Shown: positions 17,117 through 26,169 of the stretch, piece after piece
How positions within the stretch are numbered: the stretch's first letter is position 1
Layout: each line of letters begins with the position of its first letter
Assembly: GCF_037094685.1 (NCBI RefSeq)
Contig: NZ_CP146614.1
Span: forward strand, 6,262,001 to 6,326,000
Direction: 5' to 3'
DNA: 64,000 bases
Source of the DNA: Massilia sp. METH4
Lineage (GTDB): Bacteria; Pseudomonadota; Gammaproteobacteria; Burkholderiales; Burkholderiaceae_D
Translations under genes and position numbers: made by a program
The notes under the pieces: generated by a model
The model's database searches: none
What the model saw: only the letters and a program-made list of their open reading frames with translations
Told to the model about the DNA's origin: nothing

Positions 17117-19060
17117 TCACGTTCCAAGCGCTTCCCGCAGCCCGCTCGCCCTTTGCGTGCGCTCCGCGATCGCCTGCGCCAGCACGGCCGCATTCGGCGA
17201 CACCAGCGTGAAGTACTCGCGCGCCCGCGTGATGCCCGTGTAGACGAGTTCGCGCGCCAGCACGGCATTGGCCTGCGGCGGCAGCACCATCGCGGTATGC
17301 GTGAATTCGGAACCCTGCGATTTGTGCACGGTCATCGCGAACGCCGTTTCGACGTTGCGCAGCCGCGTCGCCAGCACGCTGCGCACCGCTTCGCCGTCCG
17401 AGAACCACACGCGCAGCGAGGCCGGGCGCTGTGGATCGGGCAAGGTCAGCCCGATGTCGCCGTTGTAGACGCCGGTGGCGTAATCGTTGCGGGTCACCAT
17501 CACGGGCCGCCCCACGTACCACTCGCCGCGCCGGCGGATCAGCCTGGCGCTGTCGAGTTTTTGTTCGATCGCTTCGTTCAGGCCCGCGACGCCCCACTCG
17601 CCCGCGCGCACGGCGCACAGCAGCCGGAATTGCTCGAAGCGTTTCAATACGTCGCGCACCCAGCCTTCGTAGTCGCCGTCCGGCCCGGCCTGCACCAGTT
17701 CCAGGTAATCGCGGTAGCCGGCGCCGGCACCCGGCCGGCCCTGCACGGCCAGCGCCAGCACATCGTTCGGGCGCGCGCCCTCGATCCAGCGCAGCCTGCC
17801 TTCGCTGTCGCCGCGCAGCACGTCGCGCGCCGCGTCGCCATCGCCGCGGTTGACGGCCAGTGCCAGCTGGCCGATCGGGCCGCCGAAGCGCCGGCTCTGG
17901 CGCAGCATCACGATGCGTTGCGCCAGCGGGCCGCCGTCGCGCTCGCGGAACGCCGGGGGGATCGTCTCGCCCGTGGCGGCCAGCACGTAGTCGCACGTGG
18001 CGGCATCGTAGTTGCCGCTCTCGGCCTGCGCGCACAGGTCGCCCAGCACGGCGCCGGCCTCGACGGACGCGAGTTGATCCTTGTCGCCGAGGAGGATCAG
18101 CCGCGCATGCGGCGGCAGCGCGGCCAGCAGGGCCGCCATCATCTCCAGGTGCACCATCGACGCTTCGTCGACGATCAGCACGTCGATTTCCAGCGGATTG
18201 CCGGCGTTGTAGGCGAAGCTGCGCGTGTCCGGCCGCGCGCCCAGCAGGCTGTGCAGGGTGCGCGCGCCGCCCATCCGGCCCGCCAGCTCGCGCAGCGGCA
18301 GCGCGGCGCCCAGCCTGGCGGCAAGCTCGTCCAGCGCCGTGTCGATCGACTGCTTCAGGCGGGCGGCGGCCTTGCCGGTCGGCGCCGCCAGGGCGATGCG
18401 CAAGCCCTGCGGATCGGGCGCCAGCGCGAACAGCAGGGCCAGGAGGCGCGCCACCGTGTACGTCTTCCCGGTGCCGGGGCCGCCCGTGATCACGGCGAGC
18501 TGCCCGCGCAGCGCGGCGGCGCAGGCGATCTTCTGCCAGTCCGGGCCGCCCTCGCGCACGGGGTGGTGGAACAGCAGGTCGAGCCAGTGCCGCACGGCGG
18601 CCGTGTCGACGCCGTGCCCGGCCTGGGCGCGCGAGCGCACCGAGGCGGCCACCGTCGTTTCATCGCGCCAGTAGCGGCGCAGGTACAGCCGTTCGCCGTC
18701 CAGCACGAGCGGCTGGTTGAAATCCAGGTCGCCCACCGACCACACCTGCTCGCAATCGTGCAGCGCCGTGCGCCAGCCCTTGGCGCTCCTCGGCATCGGC
18801 GCGGCGGCGGCACGCAGCGCCGCCCACTCGCCATCGAGCCAGCCCAGTTGCGCCGACGGGTCGCCGGCCAGGTCGTCCAGCACCAGGCAGCTGTGGCCGC
18901 GCCCTTCCAGTTCGGACAGCAGCACGCACGCCACCAGCAGGGGCGGCGGCGTGTGGCCCAGCGTGGCCACGAAACGGGCGAAGGCGCCCGCCAGGCGGCG
19001 CAGCTTGCCGGTTTCGGTGAGGCGCTCGATCGTCTCGAAGAGCGCCGCGGTATCAGTCAT
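17117..19060 (-). CDS. recD: Exodeoxyribonuclease V alpha subunit RecD
   Basis: The fast 5'-3' helicase subunit of RecBCD, which resects double-strand breaks for recombination and destroys linear foreign DNA. It has about 647 residues, within the family range. The Walker A motif GGPGTGKTYT lies near residue 195, Walker B-like DVLIVDEASMVHLEM follows, and the superfamily I motif FAMTVHKSQGSEF is near the C-terminus. The ATG at 19060 overlaps the recB stop (ATGA); an ATG two codons upstream (19066) is an alternative. It is third in the recC-recB-recD operon. Confidence 0.96.
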   Translation of the reverse strand: MTDTAALFETIERLTETGKLRRLAGAFARFVATLGHTPPPLLVACVLLSELEGRGHSCLVLDDLAGDPSAQLGWLDGEWAALRAAAAPMPRSAKGWRTALHDCEQVWSVGDLDFNQPLVLDGERLYLRRYWRDETTVAASVRSRAQAGHGVDTAAVRHWLDLLFHHPVREGGPDWQKIACAAALRGQLAVITGGPGTGKTYTVARLLALLFALAPDPQGLRIALAAPTGKAAARLKQSIDTALDELAARLGAALPLRELAGRMGGARTLHSLLGARPDTRSFAYNAGNPLEIDVLIVDEASMVHLEMMAALLAALPPHARLILLGDKDQLASVEAGAVLGDLCAQAESGNYDAATCDYVLAATGETIPPAFRERDGGPLAQRIVMLRQSRRFGGPIGQLALAVNRGDGDAARDVLRGDSEGRLRWIEGARPNDVLALAVQGRPGAGAGYRDYLELVQAGPDGDYEGWVRDVLKRFEQFRLLCAVRAGEWGVAGLNEAIEQKLDSARLIRRRGEWYVGRPVMVTRNDYATGVYNGDIGLTLPDPQRPASLRVWFSDGEAVRSVLATRLRNVETAFAMTVHKSQGSEFTHTAMVLPPQANAVLARELVYTGITRAREYFTLVSPNAAVLAQAIAERTQRASGLREALGT

Positions 19061-22000
19061 CGCCATGTCCGTTCATCATCATTGCCGCCGTCGGCATCCG
19101 CTTCGCGCCGCAGCAGCTCGTCCAGCCCGTCGAGCAGGACCGGGTCCGGTTCCAGCACGTGGCAGCCGCGCGTCGTGCCGTTGCCGATCCCGCGCAGGAA
19201 GAAGAAGATCGCGCCGCCCAGGTGCTCGGCCGGGTCGTAGGCGTCGCCCATGCGGCTTGCCAGCAGCCGGTGCAGCGCCAGCAGGTAGATCGCGCCCTGC
19301 ACGTCGTAGCGGTGCCCGGCCATGCCGAGTGCCAGCGCCTTGGCGTGATAGGCCGCGTCGTTGCCGCCCAGCGCATTCGATTTGTAGTCCAGCACCCAGT
19401 AGCGCCCTTCATGTTCGAAGACCAGGTCCGTAAAGCCTTTCAGCATGCCGTGCAGCGCGCGCTGCGGCAGCGGCGGGCGCGGGATGCCGCCCAGCAGGTG
19501 GCGCCGGCACAGCGCGTCGAGCGCGCCGGTCGCCAGGTGCTCGCTGGGGAACCAGAATTCCATTTCCGGCAGCACGGTGCCGATATCGCGCAGCGGCGCA
19601 CCCAGCGGCGGCAGCGCCGTCGTGACGGCGGCGCGCAACCAGCCGATCGCATCCTCCAGCCGGTGCCCCCACCCGGCCCGCTCGATGCGGCGCGCCATGC
19701 GCTGCTCGCAGGCCGCGTCGTCCACGCAATGGAAACCTTCCTGGGCCAGCCATTCGAGCTGTTCGTGCAGGAAGTTGCCGGGCACGGAACCGCGCGGGAA
19801 GCGGTGCCACGGCGCCTCGTCGATCCGCCCGGGCGCCACATCGGCTTCCTCGCCTTCCAGCAGCGTTTCCTCCTGCGCGTCGCGCGGGGCGGCCTGGGTT
19901 CCGCGCGCCAGCGACGTAAAGCTGCCGACCGACCAGTCCCGTTCGAACTGCGCGCCATACGGCCGGGTGTCGACCAGCGCGGGACGCTGCTCCACGCGGT
20001 CGAGCAAGGTCACGCGCTCGGGATGAGTCAGCGCGGCGATGCCGATCGCGCCGCAGCCGCCGGCCAGTTCGCGCCAGCGCTCCTGCAAGGCTTCGGCCGG
20101 CAGGTGTTCCCCGCCGTTCAGCAGGTAGCCGAGCGCCGATTCATGCAGCACGTTGCTGCCTTCCTTGCGCGCCGGCAGCGCGGCCACGCCCAGCCACAGG
20201 AAGTGGCGGGCGCGCGTGAGCGCCACATACAGCAGGCGCAGGTCTTCCTCGATGCGCGCCGCTTCCACGGCCGCCTGCGCCTCCTCGGTCAGGCTCATGT
20301 CGATGCGCCGCACGCCATCGCCATCGGTGTATTCGAAGAAGCTGCGGTTGCGCTTGTCGACCTTGCGTGCCGTGACGGCGAACGGCAGGTAGACCAGCGG
20401 GTATTCCAGGCCCTTGGACTTATGCACGGTAACGACCTTCACCAGCTCCGCGTCCGATTCCAGCCGCAGCACCTGTTCGTCGCCGGCAGCGCCCTCGCCT
20501 TCGACCTGCTCGGCCATCCAGCGGATCAGCGCCTGTTCGCCATCGAGCTGGCGGCTGGCCGTTTGCAGCAGTTCGGCCAGGTGCAGCAGGTTCGTGAGGC
20601 TGCGTTCGCCACCCGGCCGGGCCAGCAGCGCGGCCGGCAAGCCCAGCTCGTGGATGAAGCGGCGCAGCATCGCCAGCACGCCCTGCCGCTGCCACACCGT
20701 GTGCAGCGCCTTCAATTGCTCGACCCGCTGTTCCCACGCCAGCTCGTCGGAAGAAAGGCGCGCCAGTTCGGCCAGCTCGATGTTGGCCGTGCGGGTGGCG
20801 AAGGCGGCACGGGCCAGCGCGCCGTCCAGCGGATTGGCCAGCGCGGCCAGCCAGCGCAGCACGTCCTTCGCCTCGTCGGACTCCAGCACGGAATCCTTGT
20901 CGGACAGGTAGACGCTGGGCACGCGCCGCTGTTGCAGCGCGCGCCGGATGGCGGTCGCCTCGCGCCGGTCGCGCACGAGGATCGCGATATCGGCCGGCTC
21001 CAGGCGGCGGAAACCATCCGGTCCCTCGAAGCCCGTGCCCGGATGGTTCAGCAGCTGCACGATGTGCTCGGCGCAGTGGTGCGCGAAGAAGTCGCGGTAA
21101 TCGTCCGCCTTCAGGTCCAGCACTTCGCTGCACGACACCGTCAGCGCCTGCAGCTGGCCATCCACGCCGACGAGCCGTTCGCTGCGGCCCTTGGCATCGA
21201 CTGCCTCGAACGGCAAGGGATTGACGGTACCGCGACGGAAGCGGAACGCGCCCTGCGCGAAACCGCTGCCGCCCGCCACGCTCTCGGCGTGCAGGAAGAT
21301 GCGGTTCACCGCTTCCACCACGTCGCGCGTGGACCGGTAGTTCGTGCCCAGCTGGTAATGCCGCCCTTCGGTGGCGCGCCGCGCGGCCAGGTAGCTGTGG
21401 ATGTCGGCGCCGCGGAAGCCGTAGATCGACTGCTTCGGGTCGCCGATCAGGAACAGGCCCAGTTGCGGGTCGTTGTCGGCCACGCGGTACAGCAGGTCGA
21501 AGATGCGGTACTGGGCCGGCGCCGTATCCTGGAATTCATCGACCAGCGCCACGGGATACTGCTCGGTGATGCGCTGGCGCAGCGCCTGGCCGTTCTCGCC
21601 TTCCAGCGCGTGCTGCAGGCGCACCAGCATGTCGGCGAAGCCGAATTGGCGCTGCTGCGCCTTCAGTTCCGCCATGCGCGCGCTGATGATGCCGGCGGCA
21701 TGCCGATACAGGCGGTGCGACAGCGGTTCACAGGCGGCGAGCGCATCGCGCAGTTGCGCCAGCGCTTCGAAGCCGTCGAAGAGATCGGTGCCGCTGTATG
21801 CCTCGGCCATCCCCGACGGCACGAGGCGCTTCCAGCCGCCCTTCAGGTCCAGTTCGACCATTTCCGGGTCGGCGGCCCAGGCGCGCAGCGTGCCCAGCCA
21901 GCCGGCCACCCAGTCGGCGCGCATCTTGCGCCCGTCGAGCTGCCTGGCCGCCCGGGCCCGTTCGATCCACAGTTCCATGCGGTCGACGCGTTCGCCCCAG

Positions 22001-22707
22001 CCATCCTTCAGCGCGGCCAGCTGCTGCTGCCGCTCGCGCAGCGAACGGGCGATCAGCACGCCCAGCGGCTCATTGGCATGCCAGCCATCCTCGGCCCGCT
22101 TGACCAGTTCGCGCAGGGCGGATTTCAGCCGCTCCACGTCCGGCCAGCATTCGAGCAGCGCGCCCAGCGCCGGGTCGCGCAACGGGTACACGTGCTGGCG
22201 CCAGTAATCGTGGGCGGCGTCCTCGAACAGGGCCGCTTCGTCGGTGATGAGTTCCTCGTCGAACAGGCTGCCGCTGTCGAACGCGTGCTCGCGCAGCATG
22301 CGCTGGCACCAGGCGTCGATGGTGAAGATCGCCGCCTCGTCCATCGTCTCGGCGGCCAGCATCAGGCGGTGCGCGGCCCGCTGGCGCGACGTCTCGTCCG
22401 GATAGGCTTGCAGCAAGCCTTCCAGGTAAGGATCGCACACCTCGACCTGGCCGCGAAAGCACCCGGCCGCCTCGACCAGCCGTTCGCGGATGCGGTTCGA
22501 CAGTTCGCGCGTCGCCGCCCTGGTGAACGTCATCACCAGGATATCGGCCGGCAGCAGCGGGCGCGCATACGCCTCCGTGCCGCCATGGCCCAGCACCAGG
22601 CGCAGGTACAGGGCGGCGATGGTCCACGTCTTGCCGGTGCCGGCGCTGGCCTCGATCAGGCGGGTGCCGTGCAGCGGGAAGGTCATCGGGTCGAGCAGGC
22701 GGCTCAT
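19057..22707 (-). CDS. recB: Exodeoxyribonuclease V beta subunit RecB
   Basis: The helicase-nuclease subunit of RecBCD, 1216 residues. Walker A is ASAGTGKT at residues 20-27, Walker B is VDEFQDT, motif III/IV is GDPKQSIYGFRGAD, and motif V/VI is TVHKSKGLEYPLVYLPF. The C-terminal nuclease domain keeps the active-site signature YWVLDYKSN near residue 1105, so both activities look intact. The start at 22707 overlaps the recC stop as ATGA; the longer open frame upstream lies inside recC and is not used. Confidence 0.96.
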   Translation of the reverse strand: MSRLLDPMTFPLHGTRLIEASAGTGKTWTIAALYLRLVLGHGGTEAYARPLLPADILVMTFTRAATRELSNRIRERLVEAAGCFRGQVEVCDPYLEGLLQAYPDETSRQRAAHRLMLAAETMDEAAIFTIDAWCQRMLREHAFDSGSLFDEELITDEAALFEDAAHDYWRQHVYPLRDPALGALLECWPDVERLKSALRELVKRAEDGWHANEPLGVLIARSLRERQQQLAALKDGWGERVDRMELWIERARAARQLDGRKMRADWVAGWLGTLRAWAADPEMVELDLKGGWKRLVPSGMAEAYSGTDLFDGFEALAQLRDALAACEPLSHRLYRHAAGIISARMAELKAQQRQFGFADMLVRLQHALEGENGQALRQRITEQYPVALVDEFQDTAPAQYRIFDLLYRVADNDPQLGLFLIGDPKQSIYGFRGADIHSYLAARRATEGRHYQLGTNYRSTRDVVEAVNRIFLHAESVAGGSGFAQGAFRFRRGTVNPLPFEAVDAKGRSERLVGVDGQLQALTVSCSEVLDLKADDYRDFFAHHCAEHIVQLLNHPGTGFEGPDGFRRLEPADIAILVRDRREATAIRRALQQRRVPSVYLSDKDSVLESDEAKDVLRWLAALANPLDGALARAAFATRTANIELAELARLSSDELAWEQRVEQLKALHTVWQRQGVLAMLRRFIHELGLPAALLARPGGERSLTNLLHLAELLQTASRQLDGEQALIRWMAEQVEGEGAAGDEQVLRLESDAELVKVVTVHKSKGLEYPLVYLPFAVTARKVDKRNRSFFEYTDGDGVRRIDMSLTEEAQAAVEAARIEEDLRLLYVALTRARHFLWLGVAALPARKEGSNVLHESALGYLLNGGEHLPAEALQERWRELAGGCGAIGIAALTHPERVTLLDRVEQRPALVDTRPYGAQFERDWSVGSFTSLARGTQAAPRDAQEETLLEGEEADVAPGRIDEAPWHRFPRGSVPGNFLHEQLEWLAQEGFHCVDDAACEQRMARRIERAGWGHRLEDAIGWLRAAVTTALPPLGAPLRDIGTVLPEMEFWFPSEHLATGALDALCRRHLLGGIPRPPLPQRALHGMLKGFTDLVFEHEGRYWVLDYKSNALGGNDAAYHAKALALGMAGHRYDVQGAIYLLALHRLLASRMGDAYDPAEHLGGAIFFFLRGIGNGTTRGCHVLEPDPVLLDGLDELLRREADADGGNDDERTWR

Positions 22708-25700
22708 GCCTCGTCCCCTTCGATCGGCTGCACCTCGACGGTGTCCAGCCACGCCGCCAGCGGCCCATACAGCGCGTGGGCGGTGGCCACGAAGTCCGGT
22801 TCGGCCGCCAGGTCGCCGTACTCGGGCCACAGGCGGTACAGGCACAGGTCGTCCTTCTCGCCGCGGCGGTCGAAACCGTGTTCATACGTTTCGCGCGGGT
22901 CGCCGCCCGACACCAGGGCCAGCGCGGTCTTGCTGGCCACGGGCAGCGGCCCATCCATGCCGCGCCGCCACAGGGCAACGAGGTCGGCCAGTGCCGCGCG
23001 GGCGTCGCCGCCATCGAGCGGCGGCATCGACAGCACGGCGTCGCGCGCCACCAGCAGGCCCGTGACCGTTTCACCCTGCGCCGCCGCCGCAAGCTGGCGC
23101 AGCCACGCGACAATGAGCTTGTCGCCGCGCGGCTGGCCGGCCTTGTCGAGGGCCTTGGACGACATCTGCGCCAGCCACACCTTGGCCGCGCCATCGGCGC
23201 GCAGGCCGTCGATCCAGTCTTCCAGCACCACCCCGTGCAGTTCCAGGCCGACCGGCAGCTTGGGTGCCGCTTCAGGATAGGCGCCGCGCAGTTGCAGCCA
23301 GGCGCGCCGTACCGGCAGCAAGGTGGCGACGAGGTTGTCGCGCACGCGGTCGCCGATCACGCCGATCGGCAGCACACCCTCGCGCTGCAGCCGGGCCGCC
23401 CGCTGCGTCAGGCTCAGGCGCACGTTTTCCTCGTCCTCGGCGCCGTCGTCGTCCAGCATCTCGTCTTCGAGGAAGTAGCGGTCCAGGGCGTCGAGCACGA
23501 ACGGTTCCTCGTCCTCGCCGACCAGGGCCGAATCGGCGAAGCGCACCCCGAGGCGCTGGGCGAAGAAGTACTTCACGGGCTGGCGCAGGAAGGCCGCCAG
23601 GCCGGCCAGCTTCAGGCGGAAGCGTTCGTCCAGTTCATACGGCGGCAGGTCGGGCGGCAGTGCCGGCCCGGTGGTGGCGGCATGGGCGGAACGCCATTCG
23701 GCCGCGAACGTCAGCAAGCCGCCCTGCTCGAAATAGCGACGCGAGAACGGCTGCAGGGCGTGCTCGGTGGTGCGCTCGTGCAGGTCCAGGTGCCAGCCGG
23801 CCTTCAGGTAGTCGAGCAGCTGCGCCACCAGCACCGAGGGCGGCTGTTCGCTGTTGTCGCGCGCATTGCGGCCGCACCAGCTCACGTACAGCGCGTCGCG
23901 CGCGGCCAGTACCGCTTCCAGCATCAGGTAGCGATCGTCGTCGCGGCGCGAGCGGTCGCCGGGGCGCGCCATGCCGGGCAGCGCCAGCAGGTCGAAGTCG
24001 GCCCGGCTTGCGCGGCGGGGGAAATCGCCGTCGTTCATGCCCAGCAGGCACACCACGCGGAACGGCACGGCGCGCATCGGCATCAGGGTGCAGAACGTCA
24101 CGCCGCCCGAGACGAACTGGTGCTCCAGCGAAGGCTCGTCCAGCGCGCCCAGCCAGGCCTCGCGCAGCACGGCCAGCGGCACCGGTTCGTCGAAGCCGGC
24201 GCCGTCGCAGGTTTCCAGCCAGGCACCCAGCGACTCGTTCAATTCGTTCATCGTCAGCCGGTCCGCCTCGTCGCGCGGGTCGAAGAACGCGGCCAGCAGC
24301 GCGCGCGCCTGCTCGCCCCATTCGAACGGCGTGCGCGCCTGCGCGAGCCGCTCGCGCCATTCCAGCAGCGCTTCCACCAGCTGCGCCAGCGAGCCGGCAA
24401 GCGCGGCATCGAGGCCGCCCACTTCGCCATACGGTTCGATATCGCCGAACGGGCCGCCGGCGCCGCTGGCATAGCCGAGCAGCATGCGGCGGATGCCGAA
24501 GATCCACGCATTCTGTTCGCCCACCGGCCCCAGACCCAGGCCGGCGCGGTGTTCGCGGTCCAGGCCCCAGCGGACGTGGGCGCCCTCGATCCAGCGGCCG
24601 AGGATCGGCAGGTCGTCCTCGACGAGGCCGAAGCGAGCCGAGAGTGCCGGCACGTCGAGCAGGTCGCGCACCTCGCTTTGCCGGCAGCGCTGCTGCGGCA
24701 GCCGCAACAGCCAGTCCAGCGCCACCAGCAGCGGGTTCACGCTGCGGTCGTTCACGTCGCCGATGGCGAACGGGATGTGGCGTGCATCGCCTTTCCGGTA
24801 TTGGCCGAACACGGCATGGATGGCGGCCGTGAACACGTCGATGTCCGGCACCATCACCACCACGTCGCGCGGGCGCAGGGTGGGGTCGGCGGCGAACTGC
24901 GCCAGCAACTGGTCGTGCAGCACTTCCACCTCGCGCTGCACGCTGTGGGCGATGTGGAACACGATCGAGCGGTCGCCCGCGTCCGGCACCGGAAAGCGGT
25001 GTTCGGAGAGCGGCAGCATGTCGCGCACCGCGCCCTGCAATTGCTGCAGCAGCGTGTCGCCGTCGCCTTCGCTGAACAGGTCCACGCGCAGGTGAGCGTC
25101 ATGCTCGGCGGAGGCCTCGTCGAATTCGTCGAGCATGCGGATATAGTCGCGCCCCTGCCGGCCCCAGCTCGCCAGCAGCGGGTGGCTGTGCGCATGCAGC
25201 GCCTCGATCGGCACCTGCGCCAGGTCGACGCCGTTGCGCTGCGGGTGACGCCGGCGCGCCGCGCGGAGCAGGTCGCGGCCGTCGATGATGTCGCCCCAGT
25301 AGAAGCGGCAAGGGTTCGGCACGGCCACGATCACCTGGGTGAAACGGGCCAGGGCGGCCAGCGCCTGCAGGGTCTGGTAGGGCAAGGCGGATACGCCGAA
25401 CAGCACCACGCGGCGCGGCAGGCGCCCGACCGGCTGGGCGCCATTCTCCACCGCGCGCACGAATTGCGTGTGCACGCCGGCACGGCCCAGCGTGCGCTCT
25501 TCCTCCGGCACGCTGGCGATGATGGCGCGCCACAGCGCGGCCTGCCAGCGCTGCCCTTCCGGCAGCGGGTAGTGCACGCCGCGCGGGCAGCACATGCGGT
25601 CGCGCCCCGCTGCCCAGTCTTCCAGCCAGTCGGCGCGGTACACCTGGTACTGGTCGAACAGGTCGGACAGCCGCTCGGCCAATTGCAGGCGCCGTTCCTG

Positions 25701-26081
25701 GCAACCTCCCTTCAGGAAATGGCGCAGCGGCTCGAAGGCGTCGTCGCGCAGCAGGCCGGGGAGCAGGCGCATCAGCCGCCACGTGAGCGGGCCCTTGTCG
25801 AAGGCGGAAATGCGTGGCACGTTCTCGCGCCCCAGCATGGCCCGGTAGGCTTCCCACAGGAAGCGCGCCGGCAGGGCCACGCGCGTGGCCGCGCACACGC
25901 CGGCTTCCTCGGCCAGCGCGATCTTGAGCCATTCGGCCACGCCGTTCGATTGCACCAGCAGCACGTCGGTTTCCAGCGGCGCCAGCGGATTGGCGCGCAG
26001 CCATTGGAACACGGCGGCACGCAGCTGTTCGAGCTGGTTGCCGTGCAGGATCAGTAAGCCGGGAGCGATGCCAGTTGCCAT
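22704..26081 (-). CDS. recC: Exodeoxyribonuclease V gamma subunit RecC
   Basis: The Chi-recognition and scaffold subunit of RecBCD, 1125 residues, close to the E. coli length. Recognisable stretches include the N-terminal GLLILHGNQLEQLR, QSNGVAEWLKIALAEE, ISAFDKGPLTWRLMRLLPGL, and PSFGIGDVNDR-like IPFAIGDVNDRSVNPLLVAL, all typical of RecC's inactive helicase fold. The C-terminal nuclease-like part has LRQPVKYFFAQRLGVRF. It is the first gene of the operon; recB and recD overlap in series. The order recC-recB-recD without ptr follows the pattern seen in many non-enteric proteobacteria. Confidence 0.95.
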   Translation of the reverse strand: MATGIAPGLLILHGNQLEQLRAAVFQWLRANPLAPLETDVLLVQSNGVAEWLKIALAEEAGVCAATRVALPARFLWEAYRAMLGRENVPRISAFDKGPLTWRLMRLLPGLLRDDAFEPLRHFLKGGCQERRLQLAERLSDLFDQYQVYRADWLEDWAAGRDRMCCPRGVHYPLPEGQRWQAALWRAIIASVPEEERTLGRAGVHTQFVRAVENGAQPVGRLPRRVVLFGVSALPYQTLQALAALARFTQVIVAVPNPCRFYWGDIIDGRDLLRAARRRHPQRNGVDLAQVPIEALHAHSHPLLASWGRQGRDYIRMLDEFDEASAEHDAHLRVDLFSEGDGDTLLQQLQGAVRDMLPLSEHRFPVPDAGDRSIVFHIAHSVQREVEVLHDQLLAQFAADPTLRPRDVVVMVPDIDVFTAAIHAVFGQYRKGDARHIPFAIGDVNDRSVNPLLVALDWLLRLPQQRCRQSEVRDLLDVPALSARFGLVEDDLPILGRWIEGAHVRWGLDREHRAGLGLGPVGEQNAWIFGIRRMLLGYASGAGGPFGDIEPYGEVGGLDAALAGSLAQLVEALLEWRERLAQARTPFEWGEQARALLAAFFDPRDEADRLTMNELNESLGAWLETCDGAGFDEPVPLAVLREAWLGALDEPSLEHQFVSGGVTFCTLMPMRAVPFRVVCLLGMNDGDFPRRASRADFDLLALPGMARPGDRSRRDDDRYLMLEAVLAARDALYVSWCGRNARDNSEQPPSVLVAQLLDYLKAGWHLDLHERTTEHALQPFSRRYFEQGGLLTFAAEWRSAHAATTGPALPPDLPPYELDERFRLKLAGLAAFLRQPVKYFFAQRLGVRFADSALVGEDEEPFVLDALDRYFLEDEMLDDDGAEDEENVRLSLTQRAARLQREGVLPIGVIGDRVRDNLVATLLPVRRAWLQLRGAYPEAAPKLPVGLELHGVVLEDWIDGLRADGAAKVWLAQMSSKALDKAGQPRGDKLIVAWLRQLAAAAQGETVTGLLVARDAVLSMPPLDGGDARAALADLVALWRRGMDGPLPVASKTALALVSGGDPRETYEHGFDRRGEKDDLCLYRLWPEYGDLAAEPDFVATAHALYGPLAAWLDTVEVQPIEGDEA

Positions 26082-26169
26082 GAGTCTTGTTATTCAGGGA
26101 TGCCGCGCTATTATCGCCGATCCGCGCCGATCGTTCCGTTCGGCAAGATGCAGTTCATCGAACCGCCAT

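Noticed and set aside
19159..26057. Very long open frames on the plus strand opposite recB and recC
   Set aside because: They mirror high-GC codon bias of the recCBD genes, are rich in Gln, Arg and Ala and show no family motifs.
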